DNA of 64,000 nt from contig JBAYOV010000001.1 in the NCBI GenBank assembly GCA_041678045.1, positions 62,001 through 126,000 on the forward strand, given 5' to 3'. Made by a program: the position numbers and the translations under genes. Below the pieces are notes generated by a model that was not told the origin of the DNA, searched no databases, and saw only the letters and a program-made list of their open reading frames with translations. Shown piece after piece: positions 54,068 to 62,603 of the stretch. Each line of letters starts with the position of its first letter. Positions within the stretch are counted from its first letter, which is position 1. The DNA is from UBA2357 sp041678045. GTDB taxonomy: Bacteria > Pseudomonadota > Gammaproteobacteria > Burkholderiales > Rhodocyclaceae.

Positions 54068-54502
54068 TTACCAGCCCTCGGTGCCGAAGGCGCCTTGCAA
54101 CCACTCGGGGGGCGTGTCGCCCCGGGCGGCGCGCTCATCGAACAGCACGGCGTCGAAGCGGCAGGGGCGGTTGGCGTGGGCTCGGCCGGCGCCGCCCAGC
54201 CACCAGCGGGCGGCCAGGATGATGCGCTGCTGCTTGTGGGGCGTGATGCTCGCCCCCGCACCGCCGAAGCGGGGGTTGCGGCGCAGGCGTACCTCGATGA
54301 ACACCACGGTGTCATGATGCAGGCCGATCAGGTCGATCTCGCCGCCCCGGCAACGGAGGTTTCGCGCCAGGATGCGCAACCCATGACCGGTCAGGAAGCG
54401 CTCGGCAATCCGCTCCGCATCGGCACCACAGGCTTGCGCCCGGGTTGCTGCAGGGCGGACAATCCCGGCTTGATCCTCTCTGGCGCGCCGCGCATCCGTC
54501 AT
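54068..54502 (-). CDS. yraN: YraN family (UPF0102) nuclease-like protein
   Basis: 144-aa protein with the restriction-endonuclease-like core GADAERIAERFLTGHGLRILARN, CRGGEIDLIG and VVFIEVRLRRNPRFGG, giving a PD-(D/E)xK-like set (E, D, ExR). Likely acts on DNA, but its activity is not defined. Its start codon overlaps an ATG on the other strand at 54501. Confidence 0.93.
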   Translation of the reverse strand: MTDARRAREDQAGIVRPAATRAQACGADAERIAERFLTGHGLRILARNLRCRGGEIDLIGLHHDTVVFIEVRLRRNPRFGGAGASITPHKQQRIILAARWWLGGAGRAHANRPCRFDAVLFDERAARGDTPPEWLQGAFGTEGW

Positions 54503-54527
54503 GTCAAGTCATTCGTCCTTGTCCGTC

Positions 54528-55364
54528 ATGCCGACATTGTATGTCGTGGCCACCCCTCTGGGAAATCTGGATGACATTTCTCGCCGGGCGGTGAATGTGC
54601 TTGGCCAGGTTGCGGTGGTCGCCGCCGAGGATACCCGTCACAGCCAGCGCCTGCTCGATGCGATTGGCGTGCGTGCCCGCCTGATCGCGCTGCATGAGCA
54701 TAACGAACAGAGTGCCGCGACCCAGGTGTTGCACGTGCTGGAGCAGGGCCAGTCGGTGGCCTTGATCAGCGATGCGGGCACCCCGGGCATTTCCGACCCC
54801 GGGGCAAGAGCCGTTCGAAGGGTGCGTGAGGCGGGGTTCGCAGTCGTGCCGGTGCCCGGTGCGTGTGCAGCGATTGCGGCCCTGTCGGTGTCGGGCTTCG
54901 ATGCAGCGGGTTTTCGTTTCGTCGGCTTTCTGCCGCCGAAGGCCGAAGCGCGCAGGCGGGCCATTCAGGGGCTGCGGGGTGAGCAGGCGGCCGTGGTGCT
55001 GTACGAATCGCCCCATCGCATTGCGGAATGCCTGGCCGATCTGGCGGCCGAGCTTGAGCCGGGGCGCGAGATCCTGATTGCGCGGGAAATGACCAAGCTG
55101 CATGAGCAGACGGTGTGTCTGCCGGTGGGCGAGGCGCCAGCCTGGCTGGCTGGGGATGCGAATCGCAGCCGTGGTGAGTTCGTGCTGGTGCTGTCGGCAG
55201 CGCCTCCTCTCGAAGAGGGGCAACCGGATGCGGCCGCCGAGCAGGTGTTGCGCACCCTGCTCGACGAGCTGCCGGCGAGCGCCGCAGCCCGGGTGGCGGC
55301 CACGCTCACCGGCTTGCCACGCAAGCAACTGTACGCCCGGGCGCTGGAGCTCAAACAAGACTGA
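54528..55364 (+). CDS. rsmI: 16S rRNA (cytidine(1402)-2'-O)-methyltransferase
   Basis: 278-aa tetrapyrrole-methylase-fold enzyme modifying C1402 of 16S rRNA. The N-terminal TLYVVATPLGNLDDISRRAVNVL, EDTRHSQRLLDAIG, ISDAGTPGISDPGARAVR and VLYESPHRIAECL are diagnostic. ATG 54528 matches the conserved start; an earlier in-frame ATG at 54501 overlaps the yraN start. It is divergent from yraN, as lpoA/yraL genes are in E. coli. Confidence 0.96.
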   Translation: MPTLYVVATPLGNLDDISRRAVNVLGQVAVVAAEDTRHSQRLLDAIGVRARLIALHEHNEQSAATQVLHVLEQGQSVALISDAGTPGISDPGARAVRRVREAGFAVVPVPGACAAIAALSVSGFDAAGFRFVGFLPPKAEARRRAIQGLRGEQAAVVLYESPHRIAECLADLAAELEPGREILIAREMTKLHEQTVCLPVGEAPAWLAGDANRSRGEFVLVLSAAPPLEEGQPDAAAEQVLRTLLDELPASAAARVAATLTGLPRKQLYARALELKQD

Positions 55365-55373
55365 GCGACGCGC

Positions 55374-55379
55374 TATACT
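55374..55379 (+). promoter_or_regulatory. Possible -10 box of pyrC
   Basis: TATACT in GCGCTATACTTGG, 33 bases before the pyrC ATG. No good -35 at 17 bases. Confidence 0.4.
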
Positions 55380-55411
55380 TGGCGCACACCAACAGCTTGC
55401 CGGACCACCCC

Positions 55412-56446
55412 ATGCAAACGCTCACCCTGATCCGCCCCGACGACTGGCACCTTCATCTGCGCGATGGCGCTGCCTTGCAGGCCGTGCTCGGGCATACCGC
55501 CGAGCGCTTCGGACGGGCCATCGTGATGCCCAACCTGCGCCCGCCCGTGACCACCACCGAACAGGCGCTGGCCTATCGGGCGCGCATTTTGGAGGCGCTG
55601 CCGCCGGGGGCGCGTTTCGAGCCGCTGATGACCCTGTACCTCACCGACAACACCACGCCGGAGGAGATCGACCGTGCCTGTGATAGTCGGGCGGTGTTTG
55701 CGGCCAAGCTGTATCCGGCAGGGGCCACCACCAATTCGGATGCCGGCGTGACGGCCATCGAGCGCATCCACCCGGTGCTCGAACGAATGCAGGCACGCGG
55801 CATGGTGCTGTGCGTGCACGGCGAAGTGACCCATGACGCAGTCGACATCTTCGACCGCGAGCGTGTTTTCATCGATGACGTGCTTGCGCCGCTGATTGCC
55901 CGCTTTCCGGCCCTGAAGGTGGTGTTCGAGCACATCACCACCCGTGAGGCCGCCGATTTCGTGCAGGCTTCAGGTGAGCGCGTGGGCGCCACCCTGACAG
56001 CCCATCATCTGCTGCTCAACCGCAATGCCATGCTGGTGGGGGGGATCCGCCCGCATCACTACTGCCTGCCGGTGCTCAAACGGGAGTCGCATCGCGAAGC
56101 GCTGGTGAGGGTGGCCACCTCCGGCCATCCGCGCTTTTTCCTGGGCACCGACTCCGCGCCGCATGCGCGCGGAGCCAAGGAGCATGCCTGCGGCTGTGCG
56201 GGGTGCTATACCGCACATGCGGGCATCGAACTGTATGCCGAAGCCTTTGAGCAGGCGGGGGCGCTCGACAGGCTGGAAGCCTTTGCGAGCCTGAACGGCC
56301 CCGCTTTCTATGGTTTGCCGCCGAATGCGGACACGATCACGCTGCGCAAACAGCCCTGGCAGGTGCCGGAACACTACCCCTATCTACCCGACGACCCGTT
56401 GGTGCCCCTGCGGGCAGGCGGGCAGGTGGGCTGGCAGCTGGTCTGA
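55412..56446 (+). CDS. pyrC: Dihydroorotase (class II)
   Basis: 344-aa zinc enzyme of pyrimidine synthesis, converting carbamoyl-aspartate to dihydroorotate. H13 and H15 (DDWHLHLRDG), the carbamylated Lys in FAAKLYPAGATTNSD, VCVHGEV-like LCVHGEVTH, FEHITTREAA and FLGTDSAPH supply the metal and substrate sites. The length equals E. coli PyrC (348 aa). ATG 55412 fits the conserved MQTLTLIRPDDWH start. Confidence 0.97.
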   Translation: MQTLTLIRPDDWHLHLRDGAALQAVLGHTAERFGRAIVMPNLRPPVTTTEQALAYRARILEALPPGARFEPLMTLYLTDNTTPEEIDRACDSRAVFAAKLYPAGATTNSDAGVTAIERIHPVLERMQARGMVLCVHGEVTHDAVDIFDRERVFIDDVLAPLIARFPALKVVFEHITTREAADFVQASGERVGATLTAHHLLLNRNAMLVGGIRPHHYCLPVLKRESHREALVRVATSGHPRFFLGTDSAPHARGAKEHACGCAGCYTAHAGIELYAEAFEQAGALDRLEAFASLNGPAFYGLPPNADTITLRKQPWQVPEHYPYLPDDPLVPLRAGGQVGWQLV

Positions 56447-56465
56447 TTCACGAACGGAGGCGGCC

Positions 56466-56891
56466 ATGAAGCAGCGGACCCGGCGTATGGCATGCATGCT
56501 CGGCATCGTGGCGCTGCCGTTGTTGAGTGCATGCGAGAACAGCGCGACGGCATATACCATCGACACCAGCCAGCATGCCCTGATACTGGTGCGTGAGCAG
56601 CCCTTTTTCTGGAACGACTCGGTCAATCAGTTCGTCATCGTGTCGCGCCTGCCGTATTGTCAGCGCAAGGTGAGCATTCATGCTGGCGCCGAAGACATGG
56701 TGGAAATGCAGGTGTTCGAGGCTGGCGACCTGCTGTGGGCGCTGCGCCAGGGGCCGCGCTGGTATCTGGCCAGTACCGAGCGCTGCCTGGTGCAGGACTG
56801 GAGCAATGCCACCGACGCTCCCCCGGGTGACTATGTGGGCAGTTTCGTGCTGCGGGATGGGGCGCCTGCATTTGTCCGGGCACAGGATTGA
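56466..56891 (+). CDS. Small hypothetical lipoprotein
   Basis: 141-aa predicted lipoprotein: signal peptide ending in the lipobox LLSAC (about residue 22), mature domain with QPFFWNDSVNQFVIVSRLPYCQRKVSIH and two further Cys. GGAGG precedes ATG 56466. It follows pyrC by 19 bases and precedes rnpB. Not recognised; outer-membrane attachment is inferred from the lipobox only. Confidence 0.8.
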   Translation: MKQRTRRMACMLGIVALPLLSACENSATAYTIDTSQHALILVREQPFFWNDSVNQFVIVSRLPYCQRKVSIHAGAEDMVEMQVFEAGDLLWALRQGPRWYLASTERCLVQDWSNATDAPPGDYVGSFVLRDGAPAFVRAQD

Positions 56892-56900
56892 GCAGACCGT

Positions 56901-56906
56901 TATAAT
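56901..56906 (+). promoter_or_regulatory. -10 box of rnpB
   Basis: Perfect TATAAT seven bases before the first rnpB base, just after the lipoprotein stop. Confidence 0.75.
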
Positions 56907-56913
56907 CCTGCCA

Positions 56914-57294
56914 GGGAAGTTCGTCAGGCAGTCGCTGCACGCCTTCGGGCGTGGGGAGGAAAGTCCGGGCCCCGCAGGACAGGATGCCGGTTAACGACCG
57001 GGCGTCGTGAGGCGACGGAAAGTGCAACAGAGAACAGACCGCCGATGGCCTCATCGAGGATCAGGCAAGGGTGAAACGGTGGGGTAAGAGCCCACCGCAG
57101 GACTGGTAACAGGACTGGCACGGCAAACCCCATCCGGGGCAAGGCCAAATAGGGGAGCAATGGCGTGGTCCGCGCTGCTCCCGGGTAGGCTGCTAGAGCG
57201 TCGTGGCAACACGCCGCCCAGAGGAATGACTGCCCGGTGTTGTGCGCCTTGGCGCGCAGCGCTCGACAGAACCCGGCTTATCGACGAACTTCCC
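56914..57294 (+). ncRNA. rnpB: RNase P RNA (class A)
   Basis: About 381 bases. The ends GGGAAGTTCGTC and GACGAACTTCCC form helix P1. Universal blocks are present: GAGGAAAGTCCGGGC (CR-I), AGGGTGAAACGGTGGGGTAAG (near CR-II/III, shortened here), AGAGGAATGACTGCC (CR-V) and the 3' ACAGAACCCGGCTTA. A T-rich stretch follows. This is the catalytic RNA that matures tRNA 5' ends. Confidence 0.96.
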
Positions 57295-57338
57295 TTCCTT
57301 TTTTCTTTTCTTTCTCCTTCTCCGTGTTTGCCGTCGCG

Positions 57339-57366
57339 AAAAGTGTGAAAAATTTCACACTTTTTT
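57339..57366 (+). terminator. AT-rich hairpin terminator downstream of rnpB
   Basis: AAAAGTGTGAAA pairs with TTTCACACTTTT and ends in a run of six Ts. It lies 45 bases after rnpB and separates it from the mraZ promoter. Between here and 57576 no gene is seen. Confidence 0.7.
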
Positions 57367-57576
57367 GACGCTGCATCCCATATGCAAGCCTGTGCGGGCT
57401 CATCCCAGCAGGCATGAGTCATTCCCCGGTTTTTTGGTGCCGGCCTCGCCTTCATCCCCTTCGCTTGCCCATTTTTGTGTTTTGACACGCTCCTCCTTGA
57501 TTTTTCAAGTGTTTCCAGTTGTTTGTCGATGCTTGGTAAGTCATTGTGTAGCAAAGGGAAAGTGCATTTTGCAAGC

Positions 57577-57605
57577 TTGACCGGTTGTGACCTTTGAACT
57601 AGAGT
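57577..57605 (+). promoter_or_regulatory. Promoter of the division/cell-wall cluster
   Basis: TTGACC (57577-57582), 17 bases, TAGAGT (57600-57605). It lies about 75 bases before the mraZ ATG and immediately precedes the MraZ boxes. Confidence 0.7.
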
Positions 57606-57638
57606 GGGCGCAAGTGGTGAAAAGTGGGAAAAAGTGTC
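57604..57638 (+). promoter_or_regulatory. MraZ operator (repeated GTGG boxes)
   Basis: GTGGG, GTGGT, GTGGG and GTGTC occur at 57604, 57614, 57624 and 57634, exactly ten bases apart. MraZ is known to bind GTGGG-type repeats at this spacing upstream of its own gene. The boxes begin at the -10, so autorepression is expected. Confidence 0.85.
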
Positions 57639-57678
57639 ATGAGCGGCGCTTCGGCTCGTTTGCGGTGCAGGGGGGGCA

Positions 57679-58125
57679 ATGTTCCAGGGGGCAATCGCGC
57701 TCAATCTCGATGCGAAGGGTCGTATGGCGATTCCCACGCGGCATCGTGACGCGCTGGTTCCGGGTGGTGCCCCGCTGGTGGTGACGGCCCATCCGCACCG
57801 TTGCCTTCTGGTGTATCCGCAGGCCACTTGGGAGCCGATTGCCGCGAAGATTGCGGCGATGCCGGGTCTTGATCGGGGCAGCGCAACCCTCAAGCGGTTG
57901 TTTGTCGGCTTTGCTCAGACTGAGGAGCTCGACGCGGCAGGGCGCATTCTGATTGCGCCTTCGCTGCGCAAGTGGGCCGAATTGGAAAAGCAGGTGTGGC
58001 TGGTGGGTCAGGGTTCGCATTTCGAACTCTGGTCGGATGCTGGGTGGCAACAGCAGCAGGAGGCCATGATGGCACTGGTGGAAGAGGCCGCATTGCCGGC
58101 CGGATTCGAGAGTTTGTCTTTGTGA
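57679..58125 (+). CDS. mraZ: Transcriptional regulator MraZ
   Basis: 148-aa DNA-binding regulator with two SpoVT/AbrB-like repeats: MFQGAIALNLDAKGRMAIPTRHRD and EELDAAGRILIAPSLRKWAEL. It forms rings that bind the GTGG repeats upstream and controls the division cluster. Its stop overlaps the rsmH GTG start. Confidence 0.96.
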   Translation: MFQGAIALNLDAKGRMAIPTRHRDALVPGGAPLVVTAHPHRCLLVYPQATWEPIAAKIAAMPGLDRGSATLKRLFVGFAQTEELDAAGRILIAPSLRKWAELEKQVWLVGQGSHFELWSDAGWQQQQEAMMALVEEAALPAGFESLSL

Positions 58126-59057
58126 GCGCTGCCGATCAACACGTCAGCGTGATGCTGGGCGAGGCCGTCGATGCGCTCGCGCTGCGCCCGGAAGGGGTGT
58201 ATGTCGATGGTACTTTCGGTCGCGGTGGACACAGCCGGGCCATCCTCTCGCGCCTCGGGCCGCAGGGGCGGCTGATCGCGCTCGATCGTGATCTGCGCGC
58301 GGTGGCTGCCGCAGCGACACTGGATGACCCTCGCCTGAGCATGGTGCATGCCCCCTTCAGTGAGCTGGAGCAGGTGCTCGATGACCTGGGGGTAGCCCGC
58401 GTGGATGGCGTGCTGCTCGATATCGGGGTGTCGTCGCCGCAGCTCGACGAAGCCGAGCGTGGCATGAGTTTTCGCTTTGATGCGCCGCTGGACATGCGCA
58501 TGGATACGTCGCGGGGGCAGACGGTTGCCGAGTGGCTGGCCGATGCGTCCGTGGGACAGATTACGGAGGTTTTGAAAGATTATGGGGAAGAACGGTTTGC
58601 TTATGCGATTGCAAAGGCGATTGCAGCTGCTCGGGCAGGGGGGGCTGTTGCAACCACTGGACAACTTGCCGAGATCGTGGAAAAGGCCGTCCGGACACGC
58701 GAGCCGGGGCAGCACCCGGCGACGCGCAGCTTCCAGGCTTTACGGATTTTCATCAATCAGGAGCTCGAAGAGCTTTCGTTAGTCCTGCCTGCAGCAGTTT
58801 CCAGACTGAACCCGAACGGACGTCTCGTGGTGATCAGCTTTCACTCCCTGGAAGACAGAATTGTCAAGCGCTTCATGCGTGATGCATCGCGGCCGCCGCA
58901 GCTGCCATCGCGTTTGCCCCTGCGCGCCGATCAGCTGCCTGCCCCGCGCCTGCGTGTGGTCGGCAAGGCGTGTCGTCCCTCGGAGGTTGAGGTACGGGCC
59001 AATCCGCGTGCACGCAGTGCGGTGATGCGGGTTGCGGAGCGGACGGAGGCGCCATGA
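58122..59057 (+). CDS. rsmH: 16S rRNA (cytosine(1402)-N(4))-methyltransferase
   Basis: 311-aa enzyme (MraW) modifying C1402. HVSVMLGEAVDAL, YVDGTFGRGGHSRAIL, DGVLLDIGVSSPQLDEAERGMSF and VVISFHSLEDRIVKRFM are conserved blocks. GTG start at 58122 overlaps mraZ (GTGA). With rsmI in the same window, both C1402 methylases are present. Confidence 0.96.
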   Translation: MSAADQHVSVMLGEAVDALALRPEGVYVDGTFGRGGHSRAILSRLGPQGRLIALDRDLRAVAAAATLDDPRLSMVHAPFSELEQVLDDLGVARVDGVLLDIGVSSPQLDEAERGMSFRFDAPLDMRMDTSRGQTVAEWLADASVGQITEVLKDYGEERFAYAIAKAIAAARAGGAVATTGQLAEIVEKAVRTREPGQHPATRSFQALRIFINQELEELSLVLPAAVSRLNPNGRLVVISFHSLEDRIVKRFMRDASRPPQLPSRLPLRADQLPAPRLRVVGKACRPSEVEVRANPRARSAVMRVAERTEAP

Positions 59058-59320
59058 AGAACCTCGATGCCTTCGTGCTGGGAGTGGTCATCGCCAGCGC
59101 CCTGGGGGTGGTGGCGGCCCAGCACCATGGCCGCAAGCTGTTCATCGAGCTGGAGCGTGCGCAGGCGCGCACGCATGAGCTGGAAGTGGAGTGGGGGCAA
59201 CTGCAGCTTGAGCAGAGCACCTGGGCGGCGCTGGCCAGGGTGGAGCGGCTGGCGCGCACTCGCCTGGGTATGGTAGAGCCCCGTCCGGGACAGGTCGTGG
59301 TGGTCGAGGGGGTTCGCTAA
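59054..59320 (+). CDS. ftsL: Cell division protein FtsL
   Basis: 88-aa bitopic membrane protein: short cytosolic start, one helix (about residues 6-22) and a periplasmic coiled coil (LFIELERAQARTHELEVEWGQLQLEQ). Part of the FtsQLB division complex. Overlaps rsmH by ATGA; ftsI starts three bases later. Confidence 0.93.
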   Translation: MKNLDAFVLGVVIASALGVVAAQHHGRKLFIELERAQARTHELEVEWGQLQLEQSTWAALARVERLARTRLGMVEPRPGQVVVVEGVR

Positions 59321-59322
59321 GC

Positions 59323-61095
59323 ATGGGCAAGAGCTCGGTGACCTTCAAGCACAACCCCCTGCTTGAGCATCGTCTGCAGCCCTGGCGGGCGCGCATCGTG
59401 CTTCTGGGGTTGCTCGCCAGCATGCTTGTTCTGGTTGGACGAGCGGCTTATCTGCAAGGTTTCAACAAGGATTTTCTGCAGGCAAAGGGCGAACTGCGTT
59501 ATTCGCGCATTCTTGCATTGCCGGCCACGCGCGGGCGCATTACCGATCGTAATGGTGCCGTCATGGCGGTCAGCACGCCTGTGCGTTCGGTATGGGCGAT
59601 TCCCGCAGATGCCGAGTTGACGCCTGCCCAGTTGCGTCAACTGGCACAACTGCTTGAGGTCGAGGTCGAGGATCTGAACCGGCGCCTCGCCACGAATGGA
59701 GAGTTTGTCTTCCTGAAGCGGCAGATTGCGCCGGATGTGGCCCGTCGAATTGCCGAACTCAAGCTGCCGGGGATCCATCAGCATCCGGAATATCGCCGAT
59801 ACTACCCCGGGGGGGAGGTGACGGCGCATGTGATTGGCTTCACGGGCGTCGAAGACCGGGGGCAGGAGGGCGTGGAGCTGGCTTTCAATGCACAGCTCAG
59901 CGGTCACCCCGGTTCGCGTCGAGTGATTCGGGATCGGCGTGGCCAGATTGTCGAGGACGTGGAATCGATCCGCGAGCCACGAGATGGAGAGGATGTGGCG
60001 CTGGCTCTGGATGCGAAGCTCCAGTACCTGGCCTATACCGCCCTGTATCAGGCGGTGGAGCGGCATCAGGCCCGAGCTGGTGCGGCGGTGGTGCTCGATG
60101 TGCGCAGCGGCGAGGTTCTGGCGCTGGTCAATCTGCCCACTTTCAACCCGAACAACCGGTCAGGGCTGAATGGCGCGCAACTGCGCAACCGTGTGCTCAC
60201 CGATGTATTTGAGCCTGGCTCCTCGATCAAACCCTTTATTGCGGCGATGGCCCTTGAGCACGGGCATGTGCGCCCGGACTCGATCATCGAGACTGCGCCT
60301 GGGCGGATGACCATCAACCGGGCCACGATCTCCGATGTGCGTAACCATGGCACGCTGACCGTGACGGGCGTCATCCAGAAATCTTCGAACGTCGGTACGG
60401 TAAAGCTGGCCCAGGCCTTCATGCCCGAAGAGATGTGGACCCTGTTCGACCGGCTCGGCTTCGGGCGAACGCTGGGTCTGGGTTTTCCGGGTGAAACGGG
60501 GGGGCGCTTGAGACCCGCAAGGAACTGGCGTCCGATCGAGCAGGCGACCATGTCCTATGGGTATGGATTGTCTGTGAACCTGATGCAGATTGCGCACGCT
60601 TTTCTTGTTTTTGCACGCGACGGTGACCTGTTGCCGGTGTCGCTGCTGCGGCGTGACAGCCTGCCTGAGCCGGGGGAGCGCATCTTCTCGCCGGAAACCG
60701 CCCGCCAGGTCCGGCACATGCTGGAGTTGGCCACCCAGCCCGGCGGTACCGGGACCCGTGCGCAGATTTCCGGTTACCGGGTGGCGGGCAAGAGTGGTAC
60801 GGCCCACAAGCTGGAGGGTGGGCACTACACCGACAAGTACATTTCCTCCTTTGTGGGCTTTGCTCCGGTATCCAACCCCCGTCTGATCGTGGCGGTGATG
60901 ATCGACGAGCCGACTGCCGGGGAACACTACGGCGGCGCCGTGGCGGCGCCCGTCTTTGCACGCATTACCGAAGGGGCCCTGCGTGCCCTTGGTGTGGCAC
61001 CGGATGCACCGCTCGCGCCGTTGAAGATCGCCAATGGTCGCAACGATGCGACTCACCCGGTTTCGAGTCCGGGGCAGCAGGGAGGACAACGGTGA
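59323..61095 (+). CDS. ftsI: Penicillin-binding protein 3 (FtsI)
   Basis: 590-aa septal transpeptidase. One membrane helix (about 25-42), dimerisation domain, then the transpeptidase domain: SSIK (S300-K303) with the acyl Ser, SSN (354-356) and KSGT (490-493). The sequence is complete and of normal length. Its stop overlaps the murE GTG. Confidence 0.97.
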   Translation: MGKSSVTFKHNPLLEHRLQPWRARIVLLGLLASMLVLVGRAAYLQGFNKDFLQAKGELRYSRILALPATRGRITDRNGAVMAVSTPVRSVWAIPADAELTPAQLRQLAQLLEVEVEDLNRRLATNGEFVFLKRQIAPDVARRIAELKLPGIHQHPEYRRYYPGGEVTAHVIGFTGVEDRGQEGVELAFNAQLSGHPGSRRVIRDRRGQIVEDVESIREPRDGEDVALALDAKLQYLAYTALYQAVERHQARAGAAVVLDVRSGEVLALVNLPTFNPNNRSGLNGAQLRNRVLTDVFEPGSSIKPFIAAMALEHGHVRPDSIIETAPGRMTINRATISDVRNHGTLTVTGVIQKSSNVGTVKLAQAFMPEEMWTLFDRLGFGRTLGLGFPGETGGRLRPARNWRPIEQATMSYGYGLSVNLMQIAHAFLVFARDGDLLPVSLLRRDSLPEPGERIFSPETARQVRHMLELATQPGGTGTRAQISGYRVAGKSGTAHKLEGGHYTDKYISSFVGFAPVSNPRLIVAVMIDEPTAGEHYGGAVAAPVFARITEGALRALGVAPDAPLAPLKIANGRNDATHPVSSPGQQGGQR

Positions 61096-62603
61096 GTTCG
61101 ATCCATGTGCACACCATTCTCTCGCACCTGCAGGCCGCCGGCGTGACGCCGGCTCGACTGGCCTGGGATTCGCGCCGTGTAGCGGCCGGAGACGTGTTCG
61201 TGGCCTGGCCGGGCGCGCAGGCAGACGGTCGTCACTTCATCGGCATGGCGCTGGAGCGTGGTGCCGGGGCGGTGCTGTGGGACGATGCCGGAGGCTTCGA
61301 GGTGGGCGACCTGCCTGTTCCCGGGCTTGCGGTGCCGGGGCTGAAAGCGCTGGTCGGCCATCTGGCTCACGAGGTGCATGGGCGTCCTTCCGAGGCGTTG
61401 TGGCTCGCTGGCGTGACTGGTACGAACGGCAAAACCACTGTCAGCCAGTGGATCGCGGCGGCGCTGGGTGAGTTGGGGCAGCCCTGCGGGGTGATTGGCA
61501 CGCTTGGATGCGGTTTTCCCGGTGCCTTGGCCGAGGGGCTGAACACCACGCCGGGCGCAGTGGAGACACACCGGCTGCTCGCAGACTTTCGGGATGGCGG
61601 GGCGGCGGCCGCTGCAATGGAGGTGTCCTCCATCGGGATCGAGGATGGCCGGATCAATGGGTTGGCTTTCGATGTGGCCCTGTTCACCAACCTTACCCGT
61701 GATCACCTCGATTACCACGGCAGCATGGAGCGCTATGCCGCCGCCAAGGCCCGGCTGTTCGACATGCCGGGCCTTGGCGGGGTGGTGATGAATGCGGACG
61801 ATCCGTTCGGGCGCCAGCAGATCGAGCGTCTTGCAGGGCAGGGTGACAAGCGGATCATTGCCTATGCCTGTGAATCCTGGTTGCATGCCCTGCCGCCGGC
61901 GGTCGAGCCCTTGTGCGCCGGCCATTTGCGCCTGTCGCCATCCGGACTGAAGTTCGAGGTGGATTGGTGCGGGCAGCGGGGCGAGCTCGGTGTGAATCTC
62001 GTCGCACAGTTCAATGTATCGAATCTGCTCGCGGTGCTGGGTGCGTTGCTGCTGCGCGGGGTGCCGTTCGAGGAGGCTTTGTGGGCGGTGGGCCGGCTCA
62101 AGCCGCCGGCCGGGCGCATGCAGGTTGTGGGGGGCGTTGGAGAGCCGCTGATCGTGATCGACTATGCGCACTCGCCGGACGCCCTGGCAAAGGTGCTGGA
62201 GGCCCTGCGCCCGACAGCCACCGCGCGCGGGGGGCGGGTGATCTGCGTATTTGGCTGCGGGGGCGACCGCGATCCGGGCAAACGCCCCCTGATGGGCGAG
62301 ATTGCCGGGGCGCTGGCTGACCGGGTGGTGGTGACCAGCGACAATCCGCGCAGTGAATCGCCCGAGCACATTGCCGAAGCGATTCTGGCCGGTGTGCCGG
62401 GTGCCGAGGTGCAACTTGATCGTGCCCGGGCCATTCGCATGGCCATTGCCGAGTCTGCCGCCGACGACGTGGTGGTGCTGGCAGGCAAGGGGCATGAACC
62501 GTATCAGGAGATCGGCGGGCAGCGCGTGCCGTTTTCCGATGTTGAGCAGGCCAGGCAGGCCCTGCATGAATGGAACATGAAGGTGGCGGGAGGGGCGCGA
62601 TGA
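61092..62603 (+). CDS. murE: UDP-MurNAc-L-Ala-D-Glu:meso-DAP ligase
   Basis: 503-aa Mur ligase adding meso-diaminopimelate. ATP loop GVTGTNGKTT, the carbamylated Lys in YAAAKARLF, and DNPRSE, the DAP-recognition motif, indicate meso-DAP rather than lysine. Start GTG 61092 overlaps ftsI; stop overlaps murF ATG. Confidence 0.97.
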   Translation: MSSIHVHTILSHLQAAGVTPARLAWDSRRVAAGDVFVAWPGAQADGRHFIGMALERGAGAVLWDDAGGFEVGDLPVPGLAVPGLKALVGHLAHEVHGRPSEALWLAGVTGTNGKTTVSQWIAAALGELGQPCGVIGTLGCGFPGALAEGLNTTPGAVETHRLLADFRDGGAAAAAMEVSSIGIEDGRINGLAFDVALFTNLTRDHLDYHGSMERYAAAKARLFDMPGLGGVVMNADDPFGRQQIERLAGQGDKRIIAYACESWLHALPPAVEPLCAGHLRLSPSGLKFEVDWCGQRGELGVNLVAQFNVSNLLAVLGALLLRGVPFEEALWAVGRLKPPAGRMQVVGGVGEPLIVIDYAHSPDALAKVLEALRPTATARGGRVICVFGCGGDRDPGKRPLMGEIAGALADRVVVTSDNPRSESPEHIAEAILAGVPGAEVQLDRARAIRMAIAESAADDVVVLAGKGHEPYQEIGGQRVPFSDVEQARQALHEWNMKVAGGAR

